Assembly: GCA_025738555.1 (NCBI GenBank)
Contig: JAOVFP010000002.1
Coordinates: forward strand, 6,324,001-6,388,000
Length of the DNA: 64,000 bases
Direction of reading: 5' to 3'
From: Cyathus striatus
Lineage: Eukaryota; Basidiomycota; Agaricomycetes; Agaricales; Nidulariaceae
Positions 1-10,211 of the stretch are shown one piece after another (within the stretch, counting starts at the first letter, position 1; each line of letters opens with the position of its first letter). Below the pieces are notes generated by a model. The model worked only from the letters and a program-made list of their open reading frames with translations, made no database searches and was not told the origin of the DNA. Position numbers and translations under genes: made by a program.

Positions 1-29
1 CTGAAGATCTAGAACAACATTTATTAGAG

Positions 30-220
30 TTCAGGATACACTCCAAGGACATGTGTCAGTGGAAGAAACGAATGCAGGGAGGGAGAAGAACGAACAAGGT
101 TCAACAGTATCCTACGCCCCCACGTAGCTCTCATACTTTACGACCTCCCTGGCACTCGCCAGATCCCAAAGAGACGTCAGCCCCTCGATGCTATTATGCA
201 CGGCAAGTCAAGCTAACACC
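30..220 (-). pseudogene. Partial, diverged duplicate of SKI8 exon 1/2 region
   Basis: This stretch resembles positions 2283-2460, the end of exon 1, the first intron and the start of exon 2 of the SKI8 gene 2 kb away. Shared blocks include the ggatacactcc exon-2 edge, gaacaaggttca at the donor, and the cagatcccaaagagacgtcagcccct type block. Many substitutions and an altered intron mean it cannot encode a WD repeat. It lies in the same orientation as SKI8, so it is probably a remnant of a local tandem duplication. It may continue beyond the left edge. Confidence 0.7.
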
Positions 221-1475
221 GCAGCACCTGATACAATATACCTATACCAGGAATCCCAGAGCGTCAAAATACGTTAACAAACCCGAGGAATTAAGAACAT
301 CCTAGCATACGACGGCAAACTTACCATCATCGGCAAAAGAGGCCAAGTCGAAACAAGAACCTAAAACAAAACAAAAAAAAAACAGAAACATGAACATATG
401 TCATCTTGATTCTTACTGCACGCCCCGAAATAACCCACCTCATGCACTAAGGGCCGACTGAACACAACGACTAGAACCACCACGTTCATTACGCCTGGGG
501 ACGGCTAGGTTATTCTTGCAACTTTTAACTTCAAGTTCTTTCGTTCTGCAAACTACAAAATAGGCACTTAGAAGCACGAGGCCGATAAAGAACGAGATGA
601 AGAACACCTTCGATGTGCAACCGAGGCAGTGGTTGGGTGCAGGGTAGGGAGGGTGGGGTGTCGAGGTGCGCCTGTCCCCTCCCCTCCCCTCCTCCAAGTG
701 GATACGGCATTCCCGTATCCCGACACACAAGGGAATAAGTGACATGTCAACAGTTAAGATAACTTATGCCTGTGCCTGTGCCTCAAGGTTGCAGTCAAAA
801 TAAGAACCAAGAAGAAAAAGAACAGAAACACGAACATATATCTTGATTGCTACAGCACGCCCCAAACCCCGAAATAGCCCACAGGCCGCCCAAGGCCCAA
901 GCGCCAACCGAACACACAAAAGACCCTTACAAGTTACGCCAAACGCCAAAAATTCAAATAACAATGCAGAACAGGCGGTATTGGCATCTCACGCCCACGA
1001 TAAAGGAACCTCACCAGCAGAACGGATGGACGGACAGATTAAGGTTATTCTTGAAGTTCAACCGGGGAAGTGGTTAGGCGTAGGATAGTAGAAGTCAAGG
1101 TATACCTCACGCCCGACAAAGAAACCCTCAGCAGCAGAATGGATGGATGGATAGATTAAGGTTATTCTTGAAGTTCAAACGGGGAAGTGGCCAGGCGTAG
1201 GATAGTAAGAGTCAAGGTATACCTCACGCCCACAACAAAGAAATCCTCAGCAGCAAAACGGATGGACGGACAGATTCTTGTAACTTCAACTTCGTTCTTT
1301 CGTTCTGCAAACTACAAAAATGGGTACTTAGAAGCACGAGGCTGATAAAGAACAAGATGGAGAACACCTTCGAAAGTTCAACCGGGGAAGTGGCCAAGTG
1401 TAGGATACGGAGGGTGGGGGGTCAAGGTATCCCCCTCCCACTGTAACGTGACAAGTCAATAGCAAAAAAAACAGT
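221..1475. other. Repeat-rich spacer, no supported gene
   Basis: No supportable gene. Two diverged copies of one block lie at about 530-690 and 1290-1440 (similar runs around gaagaacaccttcga and gtagttt). A 117-118 bp tandem repeat lies between them. On the minus strand the block can be read as a short hydrophobic peptide, but the copies do not conserve a frame, so I do not call a gene. Confidence 0.6.
988..1290. repeat. Tandem repeat, 117-118 bp unit, about 2.6 copies
   Basis: The phrase ctcacgccc recurs at 988, 1106 and 1223, each followed by the same series: ggatgga(c/t)gga, agattaaggttattcttga, ggggaagtgg and gtcaaggtatac. The copies differ by scattered substitutions and small indels. 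The unit carries no open frame common to the copies. Confidence 0.85.
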
Positions 1476-2712
1476 CTACGCTCCACCAGCCCCCCTCCAC
1501 CACCTCACAACTCCATCTTCACCCCCAGACACGAATGCCCCAGGGCTACCATGGGCAGGAGGCTTAGGTCTCCAACTCACAGACCATACTTCGCCTGTTT
1601 CTTGGATTGTGGAGACTGCAGCGCGCGCGGCGATGTCCCATACTTTTATTGTTTTGTCTGCGGAGCTATAGAAGGGTGTTAGCGTTGTATGGGAGGAGGT
1701 AAAAGGGGGGGAGAGGAGGGGAGGGAAAGGAAGGAGAAAGAAACGTACCCAGATAACCCAAGCTTCCCATCAGGAGACAATCCCACACTCAAAACCCACG
1801 ACGCGTGTCCCGCAAACGAAGCCACTGCGTTCCCTGCAGATCGAACATCGTGCAGTACCAGTCGTTTATCTTCCGATCCGCTCAGGAGTAACTACCTCAT
1901 ATCAGCATCAGCATCCACGAGGAACGAAGAGAGGAAAGAAAGGGGGACGTACACTAGAATCATAAGACCACGACACAGATCGCACAGACATCGCATGGGA
2001 CGTAAATGTACTTTGTAAAGTGTTGCTTTCCAAATCGAAGATGAAGATTTGTCCTGTTTCAGAGGACATTGCTATTCTTTTGCCGTCGGGGCTCTATGTT
2101 GTCGTTAGCACTACATTTAAGGGAGAAGAAAAGGGAGTTACATGCGCGCAAAACATCCCGAATTTGCTTCGATTCGAAGGGAGGGTGGCGAGTCTCTCGC
2201 CGAATGTATCACCCTTTGCTGAATGAATCCATACATTCCCCGATCCGCCAGTCGAAGCGTACGTTTCGCCTTTCGGATTAAGGGATACACTCCAAGCTAC
2301 CACACAAATCAGCTTCAATACACCACACAAAAGAAACAAACGAACAAGGTTCAGCATTATCCTTAACCCTCGCATAACTCTCATACCTCCCTACAACCTC
2401 CCCATTCCCCAAATCCCAAAGACACGTCAGCCCCTCAATGCTATTATACAGCACCTTATCGCCTTCCGGCGATACCGAAAGCGATACCTGGGCGAGCGTA
2501 TGCGGGGCTGGAAACGTCGCGTTCGCAGGGGCCAGCTGACCCGTCTGCGCAGACCACTGCTTTATAGCTCCATCCGCAGAGATGGATAGTGTATTATCAG
2601 TAGCGGTCCAAGAGACGCCCCATACGGCGTCGGTGTGTGCTAGAGAGGTAGTGGATCGTAAGACTGGATGTGCGACTGAGCTGAACAACAACGGGCTGTA
2701 CGTTCTGAACAA
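1476..2712 (-). CDS. SKI8: Ski8/WDR61-type WD40 repeat protein
   Basis: Five exons, complement(1476-1665, 1749-1891, 1953-2093, 2142-2296, 2346-2712), give 331 aa. All four introns (83, 61, 48, 49 bp) begin GT and end AG, and the summed exons are an exact multiple of three. The protein is a run of WD40 blades. Visible signatures are HTDAVWGVSW near the N-terminus, TGGSGNV in the middle, GHASWVLSVGLSPDG, and ADKTIKVWDI followed by GGEDGVVRWW at the C-terminus. Ski8 is the WD40 subunit of the cytoplasmic Ski complex that feeds the RNA exosome; orthologues also act with the Paf1 complex and, in yeast, in meiotic recombination. It is divergent from RPS12, with 343 bp between starts. It appears intact. 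Confidence 0.92.
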
Positions 2713-3055
2713 TCGTGTGCGTGTAGGAATGCTAGACTCTATCCTTATATATTAGAATACTTGAATAAATGTGATGTATTGAGAAAACTCGCCATTGCAG
2801 TGGATGATAGAGGGATACCGCGAACGCGTCAAGCGGACACAAATGCAACCATCGACCCCTCATCGGTAAATTCGAGCGGAGCTTGAATCTTATAACATAT
2901 CAACAAGTTGTGAACCTTGTTTTTTTCTTCACATCAACGAAAGCGGACGAAGACATCCCCAATTTTTAAATCTTTTTTTACAGCTAAAAACTCATTAAAA
3001 GTGTGTTTTATAAAACGTTTCGTGGACGGAATTATGCTGACTTAAGTGAATTAGG
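2713..3055. promoter_or_regulatory. Shared divergent promoter region of SKI8 and RPS12
   Basis: The 343 bp separate the two start codons, so both genes must be driven from here. A T-rich tract (tttttttcttcac) lies near 2920-2935, about 120 bp upstream of the RPS12 ATG. No clear TATA box is seen for either gene. Confidence 0.6.
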
Positions 3056-3541
3056 ATGTCTGACGCTGGAGATGACATTCCTGTCGAGACCACTGAGGTC
3101 GAGGTTGCTGCTGAGGCTCCCAAGGGAAAGCTTTCCGTCGAAGACGCTCTCCAGGTCCGTTCCTCCCCCCTTTCCCTTATACGCATACTAACACACCCCC
3201 AGCAAGTCCTGAAGAACGCCCTCGTGCACGACGGCCTGGCCCGTGGCCTCCGCGAAGCCGCAAAAGCGCTCGACAAGCGCCAAGCCCACCTCTGCGTCCT
3301 CGTCGAGACCTGCGACGAAGCCGAATACATCAAACTCATCGAAGCCCTCTGCGCAGAGCACAAGATCAACCTTATCAAAGTCGGAGATGCCAAAGTCCTC
3401 GGCACATGGGCTGGTCTTTGCAAGATTGACCGTGAAGGAAACCCCCGTAAGGTCGTTGGATGCAGTTGTGTTGTTGTTAAGGATTATGGCGTTGAGAGTG
3501 AGGGGCTCCATGTTCTCATGGATTACTTCAAGAACCGATAA
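3056..3541 (+). CDS. RPS12: 40S ribosomal protein S12 (eS12)
   Basis: Two exons, 3056-3154 and 3203-3541, encode 145 aa, the usual size for eukaryotic eS12. The 48-bp intron has GT/AG ends and a tactaac branch-point match at 3186-3192. It is a multiple of three without a stop, so an unspliced reading would add 16 residues that interrupt the family sequence. Family signatures seen: [52 protein letters not shown] and [14 protein letters not shown]. The protein is a component of the small ribosomal subunit. Codon use is GC-rich, as expected for a highly expressed gene. Neighbours are SKI8 (divergent) and a gene-poor stretch downstream. Confidence 0.96.
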   Translation: MSDAGDDIPVETTEVEVAAEAPKGKLSVEDALQVRSSPLSLIRILTHPQQVLKNALVHDGLARGLREAAKALDKRQAHLCVLVETCDEAEYIKLIEALCAEHKINLIKVGDAKVLGTWAGLCKIDREGNPRKVVGCSCVVVKDYGVESEGLHVLMDYFKNR

Positions 3542-5321
3542 TTGTGAGTGTGTTTTTGGCCTTTTGGGGGTGGACATGGGATGATATATAGACTCCCTCT
3601 ACTGATATCCATGAGGATATAGTCTATCCGGAATCATTATATATAATATCTGATCTTTTTCTTTCTTGCTCGTTTTTGTTTATCGATGTACTGATGCGAT
3701 TTCTTTCAGGCGTTACCTTGTAGCTATATCACACCTTACTGTATTTTGTATCGTCGTCTAGCAACAAAATACAGTTCACAATTCCGTAATGAGTTTTGAG
3801 TGACATTGCACATGCTGAGACGTGATGCCCGCCAGCACCGGTAGTATAGTGTCACCTTGCCGTCGTCGTTCAACAGCGTTCAAACGTTCAACGTCAAACT
3901 CAATGCGTTGGCCCCTTCAAAGTTGGAATAGGTTGAATGTTCAAACGTTCAAGGTACGTACGAGTGCATAATTACTGTCATATGCACGCACTCTGATCAT
4001 CATTAGCTGTACACACAATCAACGCAACTATGTTGCTGCCACGTCGGAGCGACGCCGTTATCTCGAAGCTCGCTGATAGTCTGCCCTCCACACTACCGCC
4101 ATCTCCCTCGATGTGAATTACGCAAATTTCCATACACCATGAGGTTGAAACAGTCATCATCGTCAAATCCACGGCGCACATGTCGTATACGTGGGACCTG
4201 GAAGTTGGGACTGGTCAAATATCCGAAGTACGTACGGGTGTATAAGTATTAGAAACTCACTGATCCAAAGTATCTGCTTGCTTAGCCGATGTTCGTGTTA
4301 GCTGACGGGCTGCCTACCTTCCCCGACACGAACAATGCAAATGCACTCGAAAGCGCCGTGGCAGCACACGACCTCGTCATCGCCCTATGCCATATTTCTC
4401 GCCGGCACACGACCTTACCATCTCCTTTTGCCATATCCCTCGACGTGAACAACGTAAAGGAAAGTGTCGTTGCAGCGCGCAACCTCGCCATCTCGTTCGT
4501 TCTATTTACTTACCACGCGCGAGTAATTGAAGCGGTTATCAATGACTAAACGCAAGTCGTAACTACAAACTACGTCTTCCCCACCGTACAGGAGGTCGAT
4601 GAAGAGGTGGAGAAGGCTGAGATTGTGGCTGTGAATGTGATTGGGTTGGATTCTGGTATTGGATACATCTACGCTGTTAAGACCATTGACTCTCAACCAC
4701 CGTAACTACCCCCCACCCAAATCATAGAATTCCTCTCATACTGTGGTGGCTTCCTCCCTGCCCTTGAATGCTCAAGCAACCCCGTAGGCTATGTATCTTT
4801 CTGGTTCTCGCATGGTACCCTCCTCATCCTGCTCACCCTGCTCTCCTCCCCTCCTCTGGTACCCAACTCGACATTTCCAGGTCCGTCCTCCTCACCCTTC
4901 TCAACCCCGCCTCCTACCGTCCTCCGGTATGTACCCAATTCGAGACCTCCACGTCCGACCTAATGGCCTATTCCAAGCTCTACTTAATGTGCACGTTAAT
5001 GAACTCTGAGACTGAGAAACCTGCATCCCCAGCGTACCCCTAACGTCTCGACTTCCGGGAGACCCAGGAGACCATAGATATCGCAGAAAAGGATGGAGCT
5101 GTGGCTGGGATAGGCTACTAGTGAAGGCGTATGAGGGAGAATGGATGGTTGGAGCCGCTGCTATATTAATGTTGCAAGACTCTGTAGTTCACATTTAAGT
5201 ACCCCATGAATGAGAAATAGTGAACTAATAGTGGTGCATCTTTGAAAGATGTAGCACTGGTCAATTCATATCACCTACGACATTCAATCAGCTCGCCGAT
5301 TTCGCTTACCACAGAACCACT
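3542..5321. other. Intergenic stretch with degenerate internal repeats, no supported gene
   Basis: The first few hundred bases are presumably the RPS12 3' region. Between about 4000 and 4550 a block of roughly 80-90 bp recurs in degenerate form (gcagca/gcagcg, cacgacctcg/gcgcaacctcg, ccatatttc/ccatatccc). One plus-strand frame at 4289-4549 therefore shows two similar runs (ESAVAAHDLVIA, ESVVAARNLAIS). From 4700 to 5000 the DNA is pyrimidine-rich. I see no recognisable domain or consistent splice model. Confidence 0.5.
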
Positions 5322-5642
5322 ACAGCTAGATACGAAACGATAGAGAATCCATTTCTAAAGTCCAGTTGGAGACTTGTTTGGCTTTGGAGCTCGACATGTA
5401 CAAATAGAAACCGGTACTGCCTATTTTGTCAACATTCGATGTTCAACGTCAATGAGATTTACAGTAAGCTGCAGGGCACTAGTAGTACCAGGGCAGATGG
5501 CAGAGACTTGGAGTTCACTTAATTCGGGTCACTAGCTGTGGCAGTGATGCCGGTTTCCATTTGTACATGTCGAGCTCCAAAGCCAAACAAGTCTCCAACT
5601 GGACTTTAGAAATGGATTCTCTATCGTTTCGTATCTAGCTGT
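5322..5642. repeat. Near-perfect 93-bp inverted repeat (foldback) with 135-bp spacer
   Basis: The arms 5322-5414 and 5550-5642 are reverse complements with one mismatch that I can find (A at the left, G at the right, next to gaaaccgg). The arms run from acagctagatacgaaacg to acatgtacaaat and ccgg. The spacer is not symmetrical. Transcription across it would give a 93-bp double-stranded stem. It lies about 280 bp upstream of the YPI1 start. Confidence 0.93.
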
Positions 5643-5920
5643 AAGCCTTGATGCAAAAGCAAAAAGCATGCGGTTCTGGAACGTCATAACCATGGCAGTT
5701 GCTCCACAATACGAAACGTACCCCATAGTTTCTACTTTCTGGTATCATCACCGCTGCCCGAGTCACCAAAATCAAAGAAATCACGTGACATCAAGCACCA
5801 CCTCCAAACTTCCGCCGCATTGCTTTTCCGTCATTACACACCACACCGCACCATACACCATCACCTACCCCTCCCTCCCCTTCCCTACCCACCACAACCT
5901 TACACTCACCAAACCCAACA

Positions 5921-6521
5921 ATGTCTCTATCAACCCGCACCCGCCAATCCACATCCACCCCCGCCGACAGCTCACGCACAGTCACCATAACACCCACACC
6001 CACAGCCGAATCCTCCTCCACCTCTCCACCAGTCGGCGCCCTCCGCCTCCGCGGCGGGCCCAAGACACGCAAGACACAAAGAGTAGTATGGGACGATAAA
6101 GTAGTCGATAACGAGGGTGCAGGTCGTAAATCGTCAAAGAGTACGTCTTTACTACTTACTGTGCTTTGCCATGAGGCAAAGCTCCGCAGAGGGTGTATAC
6201 TGATGTTTTGGGGTAGTATGCTGTATATACCACAAACCACGCCGATTCGACGAATCGTCGTCCGAATCCGATTCTGATGATTCCGATTCTGATTCCGATT
6301 CCTCATGTGGCGGACACAATCACCAGCACAACCACAACGCAAATAACAACGAAAGCACCCCCCACCGCCCCTTACACCCAACACACATTCACGAACTATC
6401 AGATAGCGATTCTGAACCGAACGCTTACGAGGTCGTGCCCAAGTACACCAAGAAAGGAAAGGGGACAGGCAAGGGGAAGCCTGCAGCGGGACGACCGGGT
6501 CCTGCACCTGCTGATCACTGA
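5921..6521 (+). CDS. YPI1: Type 1 phosphatase inhibitor, YPI1/Inhibitor-3 (PPP1R11) family
   Basis: Two exons, 5921-6140 and 6217-6521, with a GTACGT...AG intron of 76 bp, give 174 aa ending in TGA. The family core is clear: LRLRGGPK followed by QRVVWDDKVVDNEG (the KVxW-like PP1-binding segment near residue 60), then KSSKICCIYHKPRRFDESS spanning the splice junction, then an acidic Ser/Asp run, a His/Asn-rich linker, and HELSDSDSEPNAYE near the C-terminus. The family binds and modulates Glc7/PP1 phosphatase, mainly in the nucleus. The N-terminal Ser/Thr-rich stretch is typical. The exact fit of the CCIYHK block across the intron supports the model. It appears intact. Confidence 0.94.
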
Positions 6522-7534
6522 TTTCACTTGAGGGGGTGTACGATACAGATTACGACTACGACTATGGATACGAGTACGCATGGACAGCAGCCTTAGGATG
6601 CCTTTGGTTTTCTTTCTCTTTCTTTCTCTTTCTTCTCGTCTCTCTACAATTGATTGGGTTATCTTACATATTATCACGTATCGGATTGTATAGAGTTATC
6701 ATATTCAATGCATACGTTCCCGTCCACGGAGCTGAGGTGTAACTTATATTCTACTACCCGTAGCATCCTTCAAGGTTCCACGCCGATCCACGACCTTCTA
6801 TTCTATCACCATCATCAGATCTCATTAAACCGTCTTTGGTCGTTTGTCTTGGGATTATTGGGATCTGTGCTCGTTGTAGTTATATATGTACGTAGTCACT
6901 CCGCGATTCTGCTCTGCTCTGTGGTGCTCCATGAGAGCCTCGGCTGACGCGGAAGCTCGTACTTTCTACTTCTGCTCTGTGGTGCTCCATGAGAGCCTCG
7001 GCTGACGCGGAAGCTCGTACTTTCTACTCGGATATTTTAACTTTAAGGAGCCACGGATCAATTAAAGTGATTACCCTCTCCACAACTTCCTCCGTCCTAT
7101 GACGCTTTTTATGACCCTGTATTGGTATTGTATGTTCTTTACATACTTCTTTGAAGGTCGTGGTGCTCATAGCTAGTACGCTGTTCATACATCAGGTACG
7201 GTTTTATTTGTGTAATTTACAGAAAGGGTTGCTGTGCAGGGTGCATGCCGTAACAGCTGATTCCGCTCCGAGCCTTGTACAGCATTGGCCATTTACAACA
7301 AAATCACAAGGTAGGGATGCAATTGAATAAAAATAAGCTAAAGAAGTAACAGTAGATTTACAGCTAGTGACAACCGCGATGATTTTTATAACTATAGTTC
7401 ATATTAAGATACAAAACAAGTAGGAGTCGTTCACCATGTCTGAATCCGATTAAACGTTTCGTGTTACGGAGAAAGAAAGGTCCATAAATACATAAGAATG
7501 ATACAAATACAATAACCTGTCCTAGGAAAAGTGT
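6522..7534. other. YPI1 3' region and spacer with a short tandem duplication
   Basis: CT-rich and AT-rich sequence follows the YPI1 stop, probably its 3' UTR and terminator. No further gene is visible before the membrane-protein family remnants begin near 7535. The only structured item is the 58-bp duplication at 6914-7028. Confidence 0.5.
6914..7028. repeat. Two tandem copies of a 58-bp unit
   Basis: The segment starting ctgctctgtggtgctcc at 6914 is repeated at 6972 with no differences that I can find through the final tttctact. Identical copies indicate a recent slippage or unequal-exchange event. Confidence 0.95.
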
Positions 7535-7650
7535 GCTATGAAATCAAACCAATTAAAACTCTCCAATGCAGAAGGTGAAAGTGCTCGAAACGCAATCGCG
7601 GCTTCCACCAGCAAATAAAACCGCGCTAATATACTAAGGAGGTCTTACCG
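7535..7650 (-). pseudogene. 3'-end fragment of the membrane-protein family
   Basis: About 115 bp match the last coding segment of the neighbouring gene at 7876-9368: FYLLVEA, IAFRALS and ALESFNWF can be read on the minus strand. Only the end of the gene is present. It lies in the same orientation just downstream of the intact copy, which suggests an older tandem duplicate. Confidence 0.8.
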
Positions 7651-7875
7651 GTGGTTCATCAGACTGTTTTCCGTATTTCGTCAATTGCAGATAATACTAG
7701 TCGCTCCTCAACGAATAACAATGGGACATCTACTAGAATCATAATTACAAGGTGAGTGGTAACAGGCAGGGCATTCACCATGACTAAGCTACAGAAACGA
7801 AAGCTGATGGTCCGTAACTTACATAAGTACAGTATGTTTGAACTTTGCACAATGGTAAAAATATAATAATGTGTC

Positions 7876-9368
7876 CTAGAAAAAGTGCGGTATAAAATAA
7901 AACCAATTAAAGCTCTCCAAAGTAGAAGAAGAAAGTGCTCGAAACGCAATCACAGCTTCCACGAGCAGATAAAACCGCGCTAATAGATATAATATAGCGG
8001 AAATACCAAGAATCATGATGCCAAGATATGTGAAAACACTGCATTCAGTACACTGATACGTCAGTTTATACCCGCAAACAAAGAAGATCATCGCAGAAGA
8101 TACTACCACAGTTGTAATTCTCCACAGTATTCCTTCTATTACCGAGGAAAAGGGCGAGTTCCAAGAAATAAAATGCACAAGGCCGAATATTATCGCACCA
8201 GCCACTGGGACACCGAATTTTCGTAATGTGCTGTGAGTTGGATTATGACAATGTTCAGTGCTGTATTCGCTTTCGGTGAATAGAATACATTGGGATTCTT
8301 CCTTGATGAGCTGTTTATGTGTTTTGAGGATGGACATAGCGGGTAATATAAGTATGCTCTTGGCTATTTGGAAGGAATGAGAAATTTGGCGGAGTATTTG
8401 CTGTTTAGACGATTCGGTGCGGTGGCCTTTTTCATCATTAACGAATTCAGATCTACCTTCCGCTCCAACTTGAACTTCGTCATCAGCAGGTCCCTCTCTA
8501 TCCAAATAAATGTCATCCTCATAACCTTCGTTAGGAGCTGCCGTCTCCGATGGAATAGCATCTTTGATATCCAAACGGATCGGTTTTCGAACATTGAATG
8601 GTTTGTCCCACCAGATAATGGACAGCATAAATGTGCAAGCGGTGATCGCAAGTGTTGTAACTTCCAATGGAGCTAGATCAAGTCCTTTTGCACGCCTTCC
8701 AATACATTGAATGACAAACCAAAGTGACTGAGTAACCAAAACAATCTTCGAAAGGCCGTCCGCTTTACTTTTATCTTGGATATCTGCTTCAGTAACGTTT
8801 CTGAATGAAATCTTTCCGAGGTTGAGGTATATCAAGATGTCTCGAAGGCTTAAAATTCGTCCGTGTTCCTCTGCATAGAATCCCCCCATTCTAAGAAAGT
8901 GTGCGTGCTTCATGGTCCATCCGCTACCTACAATTATATCCATAAACTATCATAAATATAAAAATAGAACACACCTGGAACTTTATACTTCTCAAAAAGA
9001 TACCTTGCAGCCCAGACTTGTCGAACTGCCTGAGCTAAAGCAAGCTCAGGAAACATAATAATCCAGCACATTGCGTAAAATCTCCGTCCCAGGATTTTCC
9101 AGTTCTTTTCGTCACGAGCCGGAACGTCAGGATGTACGGCAACCCATGTACATAGAAAAATTGTCATGAGGCAGCTCCATATGATATCTAAAATAGAGCG
9201 CTGGTTGCAGTTGCACAGTGGCGTGAGCTCAGTAAGAGTAGAAAGTGATATCGGAAGAGCATAGGATTTACTATTCGTGGATGCGGTTTGAAGAGGGGTG
9301 GCAACTACAGGCCAAAGTGATGTGTCACGGAGTAGAAGAAAATGAAACAGAACATATACTAGAAGCAT
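7876..9368 (-). CDS. Uncharacterised multi-pass membrane protein, family copy A (intact)
   Basis: Two exons, complement(7876-8927, 8975-9368), with a 47-bp GT-AG intron, encode 481 aa. I recognise a fungal membrane family without an assigned function. There is a signal-like N-terminus (MLLVYVLFHFLLL), then helices around DIIWSCLMTIFLCTWVAVH and MCWIIMFPELALAQAV. The splice junction precedes GWTMKHAHFLRMGGFY. Next come DIQDKSKADGLSKI, FVIQCIGRR, PLEVTTLAITACTFMLSIIWW, a variable hydrophilic loop, and about four more helices ending LLARFYLLVEAVIAFRAL. In-frame ATGs also exist at 9395 and 9404, but these lie almost on the TATATAAT box (about 9411-9418), and the paralogue at 17519 starts at the equivalent of 9368. 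CpG content is higher than in the silent copies. Confidence 0.82.
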
Positions 9369-9404
9369 AGCGAAAGATGTTCGGTTGTGACTCATAGTTC
9401 GCAT

Positions 9405-9448
9405 GGTTATTATATAGTCTCCAGGAAGCTATTCATATCTTTGGGCAA
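9405..9448 (-). promoter_or_regulatory. Upstream element shared by membrane-family copies
   Basis: Read on the minus strand, AGATATGAATAGC is followed by TTCCTGGAGAC and then TATATAAT. The AGATATGAATAG core recurs upstream of the copies at 18920, 37532 and 63601, at a similar distance from the N-terminal coding segment. The TATATAAT run supports a transcription start around 9380. Confidence 0.6.
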
Positions 9449-9465
9449 CTTCTACCACCATGATT
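9449..9465. repeat. 17-bp target-site duplication of the LINE (left copy)
   Basis: CTTCTACCACCATGATT here is repeated exactly at 16909-16925 on the other side of the LINE. The A-rich tail of the element (T-rich on the plus strand) starts immediately after this copy. Confidence 0.9.
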
Positions 9466-10211
9466 TTTATTTTTATTTATTTTTTATTTTTATTTTTTAA
9501 ATCCTGTATTTTATGTCGGTTATGGAAGGCCATATGTCGCGACAATGTAGCGTCTACTGTATGTTAAGGTAATATAATAAGTGATGTAAGAGGAGATGAG
9601 AGCTTGTAACAAGCATAAGAGTGGCGGTATAATATGTAACTTGGGATGCCCTGCTGAAGGAAGGACGCCAGGAGGTGTGGGGCTGGTGTTGGATCACAAA
9701 GGATTGATTATACAATCCATGCGCTATTGATGTGCCGTGCCGATATGGCGGGATGCTGACTTCCCTGGTCAATTGACTTGTTCTGATTCCGTAGTGGTAA
9801 ATTTTCGATCTTTATTCTTTATATAAGTAGATTAGAAAGCAACTCGCTCTCCTCAGTTGTCTCCTTTCATTGCAAGAACTGAGGTGAGCATAGTCTATCA
9901 TATTCATATCATTAGTACTTACATTACATATATTACTATAGAGTTCTATCTATTCTATAGGTAATATATCATAGTTGTCTCCTTTCATTGCGAGAACTGA
10001 GAGTTCTATCTATTCTATAGTCATAATGTCTAATAGCTGGAGGCATCACTGTGAGTGAGTGCACACCATATTTTCGGTGTAAGTGGCTGAATGCCAAAGC
10101 AGTGAAGCGGTTGTTGAGCTGCGTGTGACTGAGTGCCTTGTATGATGTGAAAGCTATTGTGAAATATTGAAATGAGAATGAAATCTCCCTGCCTCGTTCC
10201 TTCTTCTACTT

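Noticed and set aside
440..745. Minus-strand frame with a hydrophobic segment downstream of SKI8
   Set aside because: The related block at 1290-1440 does not conserve the frame, no homologue is recognised and the DNA is repetitive; treated as chance.
3188..3577. Long minus-strand open frame opposite RPS12
   Set aside because: It is the antisense shadow of a GC-rich, highly conserved ribosomal protein exon.
5791..6507. Long minus-strand frame opposite YPI1
   Set aside because: Antisense to a well-supported gene; content is low-complexity Gly/Val/Arg.
9856..10020. Short direct repeats gttgtctcctttcattgc and gttctatctattctatag taken as element ends
   Set aside because: They fall inside the LINE 3' region defined by the 17-bp duplication; simple local duplication is more likely.
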